The translations under genes and the position numbers were made by a program. Shown in pieces: positions 38,788-47,331 of a stretch of DNA of 64,000 nt (positions are counted from its first letter, which is position 1; each line of letters begins with the position of its first letter). The DNA is from Mobilitalea sibirica (lineage in GTDB: Bacteria; Bacillota; Clostridia; Lachnospirales; Lachnospiraceae). The stretch spans positions 62,001 to 126,000 of the forward strand of contig NZ_JAEAGR010000013.1 in assembly GCF_015999265.1 (NCBI RefSeq). The letters are read 5' to 3'. The notes below the pieces were generated by a model. It did no database searches. It had not been told where the DNA came from and saw nothing but the letters and a program-made list of their open reading frames with translations.

Positions 38788-38816
38788 ATCATAGTATGGA
38801 TGTATCTAAAATCCAA
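38788..38816 (-). promoter_or_regulatory. Candidate sigma-A promoter of the nif operon
   Basis: Minus-strand TTGGAT (38816-38811), 17-base spacer, TATGAT (38793-38788), placed between the modC-side terminator and the leader hairpin. The dyad TGTGAAACTCACA lies upstream at about 38859-38871. The rest of the 409-bp gap 38677-39085 shows no gene. Confidence 0.55.
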
Positions 38817-38888
38817 GGGTTCCCTCCCTTTCCTTCAAGTTAGCCATATCTATGTGTGAGTTTCACATTGTGCGAATATATCTCTACG

Positions 38889-38922
38889 AAAAAAACAATG
38901 TCGTCCATGGAACGGCATTGTT
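38889..38922 (-). terminator. Terminator downstream of modC
   Basis: Minus-strand stem AACAATGccgt / acgaCATTGTT with T-run of seven. It most likely ends the modABC transcript before the nif promoter. Confidence 0.7.
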
Positions 38923-39085
38923 CATAAAATAGGAATATCTATCTGTTTCTATAATTTTATATCGGTCGGAATTAACAATCATTGCCAACGATTACTATAG
39001 GTGACATTCTATCATTTACAGATAAAGGTTTCAATACATTGAATTGTCAAATATTTATCATGAAATCGATTATTTTTTGAACAAT

Positions 39086-40162
39086 TTAACAAATCTTTCT
39101 TTTTTCACTCTCTGTTAATAACAGAATATGTTCTTTTGGAATTTGTATATATTCCGGAAATTTAAGCTGGTAAAGATGTCTCCATTCCTGTTTTGCAACG
39201 GTCCATAGCAAATTACTGTTATGGCTATAATTTGCATCTTCCTGTTTTGTTAATACAAACTTTACTTGATCCGGTCCCTCCAAAGAATCTGAAAGGTTTA
39301 TTGGGATTGTATTTTCCTCATGTTGTTCACCGGGTTTTATATAACAAGATTGAATTCCAACGTAGCGTATGTTATCTTCTACTCGCTTGTTTGTGTGAAG
39401 ATTAACGCTCCAATCAATTGCTCTCACTTCATAATCTGAAATCCGGATTGCTCTGGAAATATTTCTGCATCCGGTTAATCTGGCAGTAATAAATTTTTCC
39501 GGATCTTCAAAAATCTTTCGTTTATTACCTGTCTCCATAAGACTGCCATGATCGATTACCGCTATATAGTCACAGAAACGATATAGCTCTCCTCTGCTAT
39601 GGGATACCATGAGAATATCTTTATTAAACTTACGCAAAAAATCGATCAGATTCTGCTGTAACTCCTCCTTCAGATAGGAATCCAGTGCCGAGAACGGTTC
39701 ATCCAACAAAAGCGCTTCCGGATCATATGCCAGTATTCTTGCCATTGCTACCCTCTGTTGTTCTCCGCCGGATAACTGTCCGGGGTATCTGCTTTCCAGT
39801 TGATTTAACCGAAATTCTTTTAAAAGGCGGTCTGTTATACTTTTCCTGTTCTTTTTATTACAACTTATTCCGATGTTCTCCCGAACTGTCATATTGGGAA
39901 ACAATGCGTAGTTCTGAAACAAAAGTCCAATCTTTCTTTGTTGAGGAGGTATATTGATCCCTAATTTTGAATCGAATAATACTTTCCCGTTAAGGACAAT
40001 CTTACCTTCCTCCGGTGTCACTATCCCTGCTATACATTTTAATGTCAGGCTTTTTCCGCAACCGGATGCCCCCAATATCCCCAGACACCTCTCATTACTA
40101 TTAAAATGAATATCCAGGACAAAATTCTTATATTTTTTTTTGATATTAACTGACAGGCTTAT
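39086..40162 (-). CDS. modC: Molybdate ABC transporter ATPase ModC, apparent ATA start
   Basis: 358 residues if begun at 40162. Walker A GASGCGKS, Q-loop LLFQNYALFP, signature LSGGEQQRVAMARIL, Walker B ALLLDEPFSALD and MVSHSRGE are present; residues about 230-358 are a TOBE-like regulatory part. The frame is open well upstream of the first ordinary start codon, a TTG at 40075 that falls inside the Walker A strand and cannot be the true start. Upstream codons encode a normal ModC front (ISLSVNIKKKYKNFVLDIHF). AGGAGG stands 8 bases before an ATA at 40160-40162, exactly where relatives have ATG. Thus the gene either starts with AUA, has lost its ATG, or carries a sequence error. It follows modB by 14 bases and energises molybdate uptake for FeMo-cofactor. 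Confidence 0.82.
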   Translation of the reverse strand: MSLSVNIKKKYKNFVLDIHFNSNERCLGILGASGCGKSLTLKCIAGIVTPEEGKIVLNGKVLFDSKLGINIPPQQRKIGLLFQNYALFPNMTVRENIGISCNKKNRKSITDRLLKEFRLNQLESRYPGQLSGGEQQRVAMARILAYDPEALLLDEPFSALDSYLKEELQQNLIDFLRKFNKDILMVSHSRGELYRFCDYIAVIDHGSLMETGNKRKIFEDPEKFITARLTGCRNISRAIRISDYEVRAIDWSVNLHTNKRVEDNIRYVGIQSCYIKPGEQHEENTIPINLSDSLEGPDQVKFVLTKQEDANYSHNSNLLWTVAKQEWRHLYQLKFPEYIQIPKEHILLLTESEKRKIC

Positions 40163-40176
40163 AGGAACGACCTCCT

Positions 40177-40857
40177 CTACGAAGTTATATTATGTATGCC
40201 CTTTTCTTCTTTCTTTATATTAATGAAATTCAAAAATAATATCATAAAGAAGGATAGCATAATCATCAACAATACCCAAACAGAAGCAATCTTAGTCTCT
40301 CCTCTCTGAATATTCATATAGATCGCCATTGGCATAGTTTGTGTTATCTTGGGTATATTTCCGGCAATCATAAGTGTAGCACCAAACTCTCCCAATGCTC
40401 TGGCAAAGGTTAGAATTGTACCTGATAGAATACCCGGTGCTGCAAGAGGCATCTCAATCCGCCAAAAAATCTGAATTTTTGTCAGCCCCAGCGTTCTTCC
40501 TGCCTGTATCAAATTCCCATCCTGTTGCTCAAAAGCCGCTTTTGCAGAACGGTACATCAAAGGAAACGATACCACTATGGCTGCTATTATTGCAGCTAAT
40601 CTGGTAAATACAATTTGTATTCCAACCGAATACAGAAACCGTCCAATCAATCCATTTTTACCAAAAAGAATTAAAAGAAGAAATCCTACAACGGTTGGCG
40701 GAAGTACCAATGGCAATGTAAAAATCACATCCAGAAGTTTGGAAACAGGCGCATTTGCACTGATTACCTTTTTGGCAATAAATATTCCCAGAAAAAAGGT
40801 AATCATAGTAGCCGGTATTGCTACACTTAATGAAATCCATAAGGGTGACCAATTCAT
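40177..40857 (-). CDS. modB: Molybdate ABC transporter permease ModB
   Basis: 226 residues from MNWSPLWISLSVAIPATMI, with GGGAGG 7 bases upstream (two in-frame ATGs just before are too close to it). Five membrane helices; the EAA-type loop is AGRTLGLTKIQIFWRIEMPLAAPGILSGTILTFARALGEFGATLMIAG, typical of ModB/CysT. Two copies form the channel with ModC. The gene lies between modA and modC. Confidence 0.93.
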   Translation of the reverse strand: MNWSPLWISLSVAIPATMITFFLGIFIAKKVISANAPVSKLLDVIFTLPLVLPPTVVGFLLLILFGKNGLIGRFLYSVGIQIVFTRLAAIIAAIVVSFPLMYRSAKAAFEQQDGNLIQAGRTLGLTKIQIFWRIEMPLAAPGILSGTILTFARALGEFGATLMIAGNIPKITQTMPMAIYMNIQRGETKIASVWVLLMIMLSFFMILFLNFINIKKEEKGIHNITS

Positions 40858-41004
40858 CTCCATCCCTCCCATTTAGAAGATAAAATTTCTTTTAAAAATA
40901 TCTTAAATCTTGGCGTCAGTATAAATCCACAGTGTAACCCATGATATCACTTTATACATCAGTTCCCTAATTTATTTTATTGGATTATGCATAGATCCCT
41001 GACT

Positions 41005-41790
41005 TTATGGAAGCGTTTTAAATCCATACTCCGTAAATATCTTCTGAACTTTTTCTGTAGTAAGAAATTCAAGAAAGGCCCTTGCTGTTTCTTCTTTCGC
41101 ATCCTTAACAACGGCTGCAGGATAAACGATTCTGTTGTGGCTCCCTTCCGGTGCATAGGCTATCTGCGTGACCTCCTTACTAAGAGCTGCATCCGTTGAA
41201 TATACAACACCTGCATCTGCATTGCCGGAGCTTACCCAAGCCAATACTTCGGTCACATCATTGGCATAATTGGCTTTTGTATTTACTTCATCTAGAATAT
41301 CCATAGATGCAAAAATTTCGAAGGCATACTTCCCTGCCGGTACAATGTCCGGATCTCCAACAGCAATGACCTGAGCCTTAATAATATCTTCAAATGAGCT
41401 TATGCCAAACTTGCTCTTAGTAGGAACAATCAAAACAATTTGATTCTCTAATAGTTCCACCATCGTATCCGCAAGTATGTATCCATCCATTATCAGATTA
41501 TCCATTTGTTTCATAGCTGCTGATATAAAAAGATCAACCGGAGCACCCTGTCTGATCTGCTGTTCCAGAGAACCGGATCCTGCAAAAGTAAAATTAACCG
41601 TTATATCCGGATACTGTTCTTGATATAACAATTTTACTTCCTCCATTATTGTATTCAGGCTGGCAGCAGCTCCAATCAAGATCTCTTTTTTATTATTATC
41701 CTCTTTTTCACAACCAGTTAATGAAGTAGGTAACATAATAATCATCATGAGTAATATAAATATGATTGCTTTTCTTGCAAACCTTTCCAT
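41005..41790 (-). CDS. modA: Molybdate-binding lipoprotein ModA
   Basis: 261 residues. Lipoprotein signal with lipobox SLTGC (Cys27); ILIGAAASLNTIMEEVKLLY and FTFAGSGSLEQQIRQGAPVDLFISA are the two oxyanion-binding segments of ModA, and VGDPDIVPAGKYAFEIF a third. It captures molybdate outside the membrane for ModBC. It starts the modABC operon, which has its own promoter, a terminator-like leader hairpin and a family B repeat. Location beside nif fits the molybdenum need of nitrogenase. Confidence 0.94.
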   Translation of the reverse strand: MERFARKAIIFILLMMIIMLPTSLTGCEKEDNNKKEILIGAAASLNTIMEEVKLLYQEQYPDITVNFTFAGSGSLEQQIRQGAPVDLFISAAMKQMDNLIMDGYILADTMVELLENQIVLIVPTKSKFGISSFEDIIKAQVIAVGDPDIVPAGKYAFEIFASMDILDEVNTKANYANDVTEVLAWVSSGNADAGVVYSTDAALSKEVTQIAYAPEGSHNRIVYPAAVVKDAKEETARAFLEFLTTEKVQKIFTEYGFKTLP

Positions 41791-41824
41791 TTAGCATCTC
41801 CCTTTCCATCCTAGAAACAGAACA

Positions 41825-42000
41825 AAGAATTTGCCTTGGCAAACTCTCGCGTCTGGCTCGCTCGGTAAAACCGACAAAATTACTTAGGTGCGAGTGTGCA
41901 TCCTACCAAAGGCAGATAATTTCTATACGCGCGAGTGCGTATCCTGCACGGAGTGCTTTTTATATAATAGGAAATCCAAAGGACTTTCCTATTATATAAA
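41825..42000 (-). repeat. Leader repeat, family B copy 3 (upstream of modA)
   Basis: About 175 bp, longer than the other two because the segment 'ctcggtaaaaccgac...gtgcgagtgtgcatcct' is a partial duplicate of the central unit. The right half (ccaaaggcagataatttctatacgcgcgagtgcgtatcctgcacggagtgc and the AT-rich stem) is nearly identical to copies 1 and 2. It ends 34 bases before the modA start. Confidence 0.8.
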
Positions 42001-42031
42001 AAAAGGCGCCTTAGATTTCTCTAAGACGCCT
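41998..42031 (-). terminator. Terminator-like hairpin in the modA leader (attenuator candidate)
   Basis: Minus-strand stem AGGCGtCTTAGA / TCTAAGgCGCCT with a GAAA loop and seven T after it. It lies between the modA promoter and the gene, 50-55 bases after the predicted start of transcription, with the repeat between it and modA. Confidence 0.75.
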
Positions 42032-42086
42032 GTGTCACTACAAATTGGCATATATGGATTATAGATATTATATTATAATGAAGGAT

Positions 42087-42115
42087 ATTATAGCTACAGT
42101 ATACGGTATTGTCAA
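42087..42115 (-). promoter_or_regulatory. Sigma-A promoter of modABC
   Basis: Minus-strand TTGACA (42115-42110), 17-base spacer, TATAAT (42092-42087): a full consensus promoter. The remaining part of the 465-bp gap up to the ribonucleotide reductase stop (42116-42255) shows nothing else. Confidence 0.85.
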
Positions 42116-42255
42116 GTGTTTTATTAACATAATTTGCTATCTGTTTTCTATATAATAAATATTTTATGCTAGCATATTTAAATAAACGTAATTCGTTTCA
42201 TTTATTACGCAAGATCCTTGCATGTAACTTTAGGCAACTGGTTATCTTTATCACC

Positions 42256-44343
42256 TTATCTTACCGGGCATACACCGGTATCACATTCCGCATCAATGAT
42301 GTTATGCTCCTCATCATCATCAAATCTGGCCAAAAGCTCATAATCGATCGGTTTCACCTGCTTAATTCTGTGCTCATAATCCTCTTTCGTTGTAATTTCA
42401 TAAGGTAACAACGGATAGGTCTCCTCCATTAAGGGAAGGAAAGTGATTCCCACAACATAATCAAAGTTTTCATATACCCAATGAGCCACTTCTTCCCATT
42501 CATGCTCCCTTACATGAACGGTAATAGAGGTGTTATGATCTGACCAATGCATCATAGACATCTTGTATAATTCCAGCTGTTCAATCGCACTTACCTCATA
42601 TTTGGTTCTTCCTTCCGGAGCTTTAATCGGAAATTCAATTACCTTAATTGAACAATTATCATCGGTTTGCCCTATTTCATTGTAGATAGGATAACAACCC
42701 TGCTGTTCTATCATTTTAAACAAAGGATCTGTAGCTGATATTCTTATTCTGCGGATATAGTAATTCGAGTGAGCAAAATGAATCCCCGAGCTTACGCAGG
42801 GTAGTGTCGAAAGACTGCCTTCCGGTTTAATTGTAGTCATTAATTTCGGTGCTTCTATACCCAGTTCTTCAGAGTATCTCTTACCCTCTGTATGAACTAC
42901 CTCTCTCAGTCTTTTTAGAAGGGTTTCCAGTTCTTTAAAACTCATATTCGTTTTATTTACCATATCCATCATTCCTGTTAAGGAGATCCCGATAATCCTG
43001 TCCTCCTGCATCACCTTATTCCATTCCGGTAGCTCAACATCAACCAGGGTCATTCTGATAGCCACACGGGTAGATAGTCTAAGTACCTCTTCCAGTCTGT
43101 CCGTATCCAGAGTATCTCCATTGACAAATGCCATTAGGTTATTGGTTGTAAGGTTACAACATTGTTTCGACTGCAATAAAATCTCACCACAGGGATTGCA
43201 ACCCTGAAAAGCCTCTTTTCGTCTGAATGCTTCCGTGCCATTAATAAATCCGGGTTCTCCATTTATTCTAATGGAATTGATAATTTCTTTAATCCTCTCA
43301 AGTGAAGGACGATGCGTATATAATACGGAATTATTACTCATTTTTCTATGGGATATCTCCGGATCTTCAATCCAATTCCCATCAACTACTCTGTATATAT
43401 TTCTCTTGGCAGTAATAACTTCTTCATCTTCCTCGTCACAGATTACCATCATAGCACTCCGTCTTACTCCTCCGGATACCACATTCTCGCTAATGATGGT
43501 AGCGATATCCAGAATATCAAGGGTTGTCAGCTGACCGTCTTCTCTACGACCAAATACTCGATTCATTTTTTCAAACATTCTTTGTATTGATTTATGTCCG
43601 GAAGCTCTTCCACCGAAACGTTTCAGTCGTTCACCCTCCGGTCTTACAAAACTGTAGTCGATGATTACTTTTTTAATGTCTTTATATTCTGGCTGTGTAA
43701 GCAGATTAAAATATTTCTCCAAGGCAGAACACCAACCCTCTTTGCTGTCTCCCACGGTAATCGTTGCAACCGTATTATCCTTGGAATCAATATCGCATAA
43801 CGTATGTTCCATATCTTCCTTAGAGGTATTTTGGCGTACTTCCACCTTATATACACCTTCAAGCTTAGCAAACCTTACCTTAGGAAAACGGTCCATAAAC
43901 TTCCGATCAATACGGATACCTACTCCACTACCAACCATAAGCAGATAAAATACATCTACCAAATCTCTGAACTTCTCTATATTGGTAAACGCACAGTTAT
44001 AATTCGAAAGGGGATATTCTTCGACAATCTTAGTTCCGCCCATATATAAAGTTCTTCCGGATGTAAAGGTCCTAAGATGAAATAAGTTGTCGAATAAAAA
44101 CTCCGCCTCTTTCACTGTATCCGCATCCGTGATTAAGAGCCCGTTTCTTTTTTTATAATTTAAACCCAAATTTATATTATACTCCGTAGTCCGATAAACC
44201 GTTTCATACCAGGTCTCTCTCCGTTTCTTTTCCTCCAGATATCTGGAATAAGTTCTAAGATATACAAACTCACCAATATGGCTGAGTGGACTATTTAAAT
44301 GTTTATATTGACTTAAAAATTCTTCTGATAATATGTGTTTCAT
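42256..44343 (-). CDS. nrdJ: Class II (adenosylcobalamin-dependent) ribonucleoside-triphosphate reductase
   Basis: 695 residues, close to the monomeric Lactobacillus leichmannii-type enzyme (about 740). It reduces ribonucleotides to deoxyribonucleotides with a B12-derived radical and no oxygen requirement. First redox Cys is in SNYNCAFTNIEKF, the active-site cysteine and glutamate in CNPCGEILLQSKQCCNLTTNN, and the C-terminal shuttle pair in ECDTGVCPVR. SGGVRRSAMM and the dimer-mimicking insertion typical of the monomeric form (about 130-230) are also seen. The promoter has two NrdR boxes and the leader a possible ribosome-binding-site switch. No cobalamin riboswitch is visible. Confidence 0.92.
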   Translation of the reverse strand: MKHILSEEFLSQYKHLNSPLSHIGEFVYLRTYSRYLEEKKRRETWYETVYRTTEYNINLGLNYKKRNGLLITDADTVKEAEFLFDNLFHLRTFTSGRTLYMGGTKIVEEYPLSNYNCAFTNIEKFRDLVDVFYLLMVGSGVGIRIDRKFMDRFPKVRFAKLEGVYKVEVRQNTSKEDMEHTLCDIDSKDNTVATITVGDSKEGWCSALEKYFNLLTQPEYKDIKKVIIDYSFVRPEGERLKRFGGRASGHKSIQRMFEKMNRVFGRREDGQLTTLDILDIATIISENVVSGGVRRSAMMVICDEEDEEVITAKRNIYRVVDGNWIEDPEISHRKMSNNSVLYTHRPSLERIKEIINSIRINGEPGFINGTEAFRRKEAFQGCNPCGEILLQSKQCCNLTTNNLMAFVNGDTLDTDRLEEVLRLSTRVAIRMTLVDVELPEWNKVMQEDRIIGISLTGMMDMVNKTNMSFKELETLLKRLREVVHTEGKRYSEELGIEAPKLMTTIKPEGSLSTLPCVSSGIHFAHSNYYIRRIRISATDPLFKMIEQQGCYPIYNEIGQTDDNCSIKVIEFPIKAPEGRTKYEVSAIEQLELYKMSMMHWSDHNTSITVHVREHEWEEVAHWVYENFDYVVGITFLPLMEETYPLLPYEITTKEDYEHRIKQVKPIDYELLARFDDDEEHNIIDAECDTGVCPVR

Positions 44344-44346
44344 CCC

Positions 44347-44380
44347 AATCCTCCTGTCTTTTTGGAGGATTGCTCCTCCT
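44347..44380 (-). promoter_or_regulatory. Two mutually exclusive hairpins over the nrdJ ribosome binding site
   Basis: In the minus-strand leader the sequence AAAAAGACAGGAGGA occurs twice, 21 bases apart, with AATCCTCC between the two SD copies. AATCCTCC can pair perfectly with the real SD copy GGAGGATT (44347-44371, 9-base loop), hiding it. Its TCCTCC can instead close a GGAGGA-gcaa-TCCTCC tetraloop hairpin (44364-44379) with the upstream copy, freeing the real site. Confidence 0.5.
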
Positions 44381-44574
44381 GTCTTTTTGAAAACTCTCCT
44401 AATTATAGGAGTGATTTTCCTTTTCTTTCGTTCAATAGGTTCATATTTATAACATGAAATCGAAATTAAGCGATATCATCCGTCTTTTCCTACTTGTTAT
44501 CATGAGCCTAGCATTACTTAAGAATACCCAAAGTAAACAACAAAATTGTTATATAACTATATGTACGCACACAG

Positions 44575-44623
44575 ACACTATATCTTGTGTTTAAATTATA
44601 CAAAAACACTATATATATGTCAA
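44575..44623 (-). promoter_or_regulatory. nrdJ promoter with two NrdR boxes
   Basis: Minus-strand TTGACA (44623-44618), 17-base spacer, TATAAT (44600-44595). Two 16-bp boxes of the NrdR type, acactatatcttgtgt at 44575-44590 and acactatatatatgtc at 44606-44621, are 31 bp apart start to start. This is the three-turn spacing of known NrdR operators. The boxes cover the -35 element and the start region, so ATP/dATP-bound NrdR would block transcription. Confidence 0.88.
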
Positions 44624-44833
44624 TTAGTTTATTTTATGTTATTTTTTTATCACTTATTATCATATAAAAATAAATAAAGAAAGAATATGTGTAAATAACC
44701 CATTAATAGCCTTCCTTCAATGATAATGTTAGTATACCCATTGTTCCTTTTTCTTTTGTAAATATGAGGCTGTTGCATAAGTTTCCTAACTCATATACCT
44801 TTCCTTGAGAATATAACTTCTCTAAGAAATATT

Positions 44834-45030
44834 GACGGAGCAGTTTCAAAATAGTTAAACTGGAAATATGATTTTACCGTAATGCACTGTTTGACGGATA
44901 TGTTGCTGATTTTGTTATGCCTAGTGCGAACTGAAGTGTTCGAACTAGGCATACAAAATCGAAAATATGTCCGTCAATCTGTGTGTGAGGTAAATCATAT
45001 TCCCACAGTTTATTTTGAAACTGCCCCGTC
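44834..45030. repeat. Palindromic dispersed repeat, family A copy 2
   Basis: 197 bp with 20-base outer arms gacggagcagtttcaaaata / tattttgaaactgccccgtc, then the same inner dyads as copy 1: accgtaatgcactgtttgac, gttgctgattttg.tatgcctagtgcgaac and their complements. The centre (ctagtgcgaactgaagtgttcgaactag) is also palindromic. It lies in the 825-bp gap between the nrdJ promoter and the VWA gene; the rest of that gap shows no gene. Confidence 0.8.
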
Positions 45031-45168
45031 ATATAATGTATTAGGTATAACTCATCTATATATTCGTTTTACATGGATTAACAAAAACCAATATCATAAA
45101 ACATCTCTCTTTGTTTTATATTTATCAATTTTTTTATAATTCGCACTACGGATAAGATACTATAACTT

Positions 45169-46968
45169 CTACCAGCGATTATTTATCAGCTCCTCATACT
45201 TCTCAACTAAATTAATAAACTCTGTTCGATATCCATCCTCGTCTTTTCCAAGACCTTTTTCAGCTAGCATAAGAAGATTCTCGATCGAAGAAGTTCCCTT
45301 ATATTCCGAGTTCCGAAGTAGCATTCCAAACTCTGCAACAGCCGCTGCAAAGTAAAAATCCTCTGATAAATAAATCTTATTCACCGGTGTATTATCATAA
45401 GAAACCACCTGAAGGATTTCGTTACTTTTGTTCGAATCCGGAAGTTTATAACGTAGTCTCACTTCCGTAATCTCATCTTGATACTCTTTATTTATAACCT
45501 GCTCTTTCGTCTGATATTTTAAGGATTCACGTCCATATAATAAAGAGTCTTTCCTGTTAGGAACGATTTCGTAAATTGCAGTAACGCTATGACCGGCACC
45601 CAGTTCTCCTGCATCCACCTTATCGTTCTTAAAATCCTCATTATTTAACGCCCTGTTCTCATATCCTATTAAACGATAAGATTCTACCGAATAAGGATTA
45701 AACTCTAATTGAATCTTTACATCCTTTGCTATGGTTAAGAGTGTCCCTGACATTTCATCGACGAGAACCTTCTTAGCTTCCATCGAAGAATCAATATATG
45801 CGTAATTTCCGTTTCCCTTATCAGCAAGAAGCTCCATCCGATTATCCTTAATATTCCCCATTCCAAAGCCCAATACACTTAAGAATATACCGCTCTCCCT
45901 CTTCTGTTCTATGAGTTCTTCCAATTCCTTAGGGGAAGATGGCCCTACGTTAAAATCACCGTCTGTGGCTAAAATCACCCTATTATTTCCTCCTGCTATA
46001 AAATTCTCTTGCGCTAAGGCATAAGCTTTCTCAATTCCTCCTGCACCGGCGGTTGATCCTCCGGCGGTTAAATCCTTCAAAGCACTTAAGATAATTCGTT
46101 TTTCATTGCCCGGTACACTGTCTAAAACGACTCCGGATTTACTGGCATAAACCACAATGGATACTCTGTCATCTTCTGTGAGCTGCTCTACCAGCTGTGA
46201 AAATGCATTTTTAAGGAGTGGCAATTTATCCTCCTGATCCATAGATCCGGATACATCAATCAAAAACACCAAATTACTCTTTGGTAAGGTGGCTTTATCG
46301 ACATCCTTTCCCTGAACACCTACCATCAATAAGTAGTTATCCTGATTCCATGGGCATCTTCCAATTTCCGTATTGATTGAAAACGGATTTTTCCCGGTTG
46401 GTTCATCGTACTCATAGTTGAAGTAATTCAGCATTTCCTCAATTCGAACCGCATCCATCTCAGGCAATAATCCATAGTTAATATTTTTTCTAATGTTAGC
46501 ATAGGATGCTGTATCAACGTCGATAGAAAAAGTAGATAAAGGACTTTGTAAAGTGTCCATAAAGCCTTTTTCAAATATCTTAGTATACTCTTCTGTGTTT
46601 GGGTACAAACCATCGTATTGATACCCATATGCCTTATCTCTCTCCACACTATTTAAGATAGCACTGGAATCAGTCATTTTATAACTGTCTCCTATCATAA
46701 TCTCATTTGTGTTAATACTACTCTCTGTAACTTCAATATCGAATATTTCCTGATCCTCGGTTACCCCTGTGGCATCAAGGTCATCCGCCTTGGAACTCCT
46801 ACTTACATCCCTATTCTCCGAACCATATTTCATCACTGTATCTCTAGTTTCTGCATCTTCCTCTTTTGTTGTTTCAACCGATAAATCATTTCCTTTTGAA
46901 CAACCGGTAAATATTACTGTCATAATTAATATACACACCAATATAATTGATATTTTTCTTTTCTCCAT
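45169..46968 (-). CDS. VWA-domain lipoprotein (YfbK-like)
   Basis: 599 residues. Lipobox VIFTGC (Cys23); disordered acidic stretch to about 110; a von Willebrand N-like region (LSTFSIDVDTASYANIRKNINYG, near 145-215, common in YfbK proteins); VWA domain (about 235-410) with an intact metal site LIDVSGSMD, and T/D partners in ILATDGDFNVG; then a DUF3520-type C-terminal part (about 415-590). It would sit on the outer face of the membrane and bind a protein or polymer ligand through a divalent metal ion. No partner genes are adjacent. Confidence 0.9.
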   Translation of the reverse strand: MEKRKISIILVCILIMTVIFTGCSKGNDLSVETTKEEDAETRDTVMKYGSENRDVSRSSKADDLDATGVTEDQEIFDIEVTESSINTNEIMIGDSYKMTDSSAILNSVERDKAYGYQYDGLYPNTEEYTKIFEKGFMDTLQSPLSTFSIDVDTASYANIRKNINYGLLPEMDAVRIEEMLNYFNYEYDEPTGKNPFSINTEIGRCPWNQDNYLLMVGVQGKDVDKATLPKSNLVFLIDVSGSMDQEDKLPLLKNAFSQLVEQLTEDDRVSIVVYASKSGVVLDSVPGNEKRIILSALKDLTAGGSTAGAGGIEKAYALAQENFIAGGNNRVILATDGDFNVGPSSPKELEELIEQKRESGIFLSVLGFGMGNIKDNRMELLADKGNGNYAYIDSSMEAKKVLVDEMSGTLLTIAKDVKIQLEFNPYSVESYRLIGYENRALNNEDFKNDKVDAGELGAGHSVTAIYEIVPNRKDSLLYGRESLKYQTKEQVINKEYQDEITEVRLRYKLPDSNKSNEILQVVSYDNTPVNKIYLSEDFYFAAAVAEFGMLLRNSEYKGTSSIENLLMLAEKGLGKDEDGYRTEFINLVEKYEELINNRW

Positions 46969-47331
46969 AAAAATGTCCTCCCATTTTATAAGATTAACTC
47001 CTATATTTTAAATGGCCATTTAAAATTTATATTAATTAGACAACAGAAAAAGGGAAATGGTTCCACTTATTTTTAGAGGATATAAATCAAGACAGTGTTT
47101 ACATGATCCGTTTCATAATAAAGAGGAACATAAGGATCACCATACACTTTCACCGGAGTACATACCCTTACTTTGTTCGTCTCATTCGAATATACATGTT
47201 CATAATAGACAAACAAGTAAAGATACTAATCTCCTTATGATGTATTTAGGTAATCCCTATGTTCCATCTTAATCTAATTTAAATATGTTACCGTCTCATT
47301 CCATGATTAACGAATCTCTGGGCCGGTTCTG
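46969..47331. other. Intergenic gap with a 22-bp palindrome and a possible gene remnant
   Basis: The perfect palindrome attttaaatggccatttaaaat at 47005-47026 lies about 37 bases upstream of the VWA gene and may be an operator. On the minus strand, 47073-47216 holds a 47-codon open frame (TTG start) with protein-like sequence (NKVRVCTPVKVYGDPYVPLY), but its ribosome binding site is 14 bases away, too far, so it may be a fragment. A plus-strand frame at 47057-47272 overlaps it and looks spurious. Confidence 0.35.

Noticed and set aside
42166-42408. 80-codon plus-strand frame
   Set aside because: It overlaps the 3' end of nrdJ in antisense and has no ribosome binding site.
44344-44620. Cobalamin riboswitch in the leader of the B12-dependent reductase
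   Set aside because: No B12-box-like segment or the expected multi-helix core is visible; the leader contains NrdR boxes and short hairpins instead.
47057-47272. 71-codon plus-strand frame rich in His and Ser
   Set aside because: No family signal, and the opposite strand reads better as protein.
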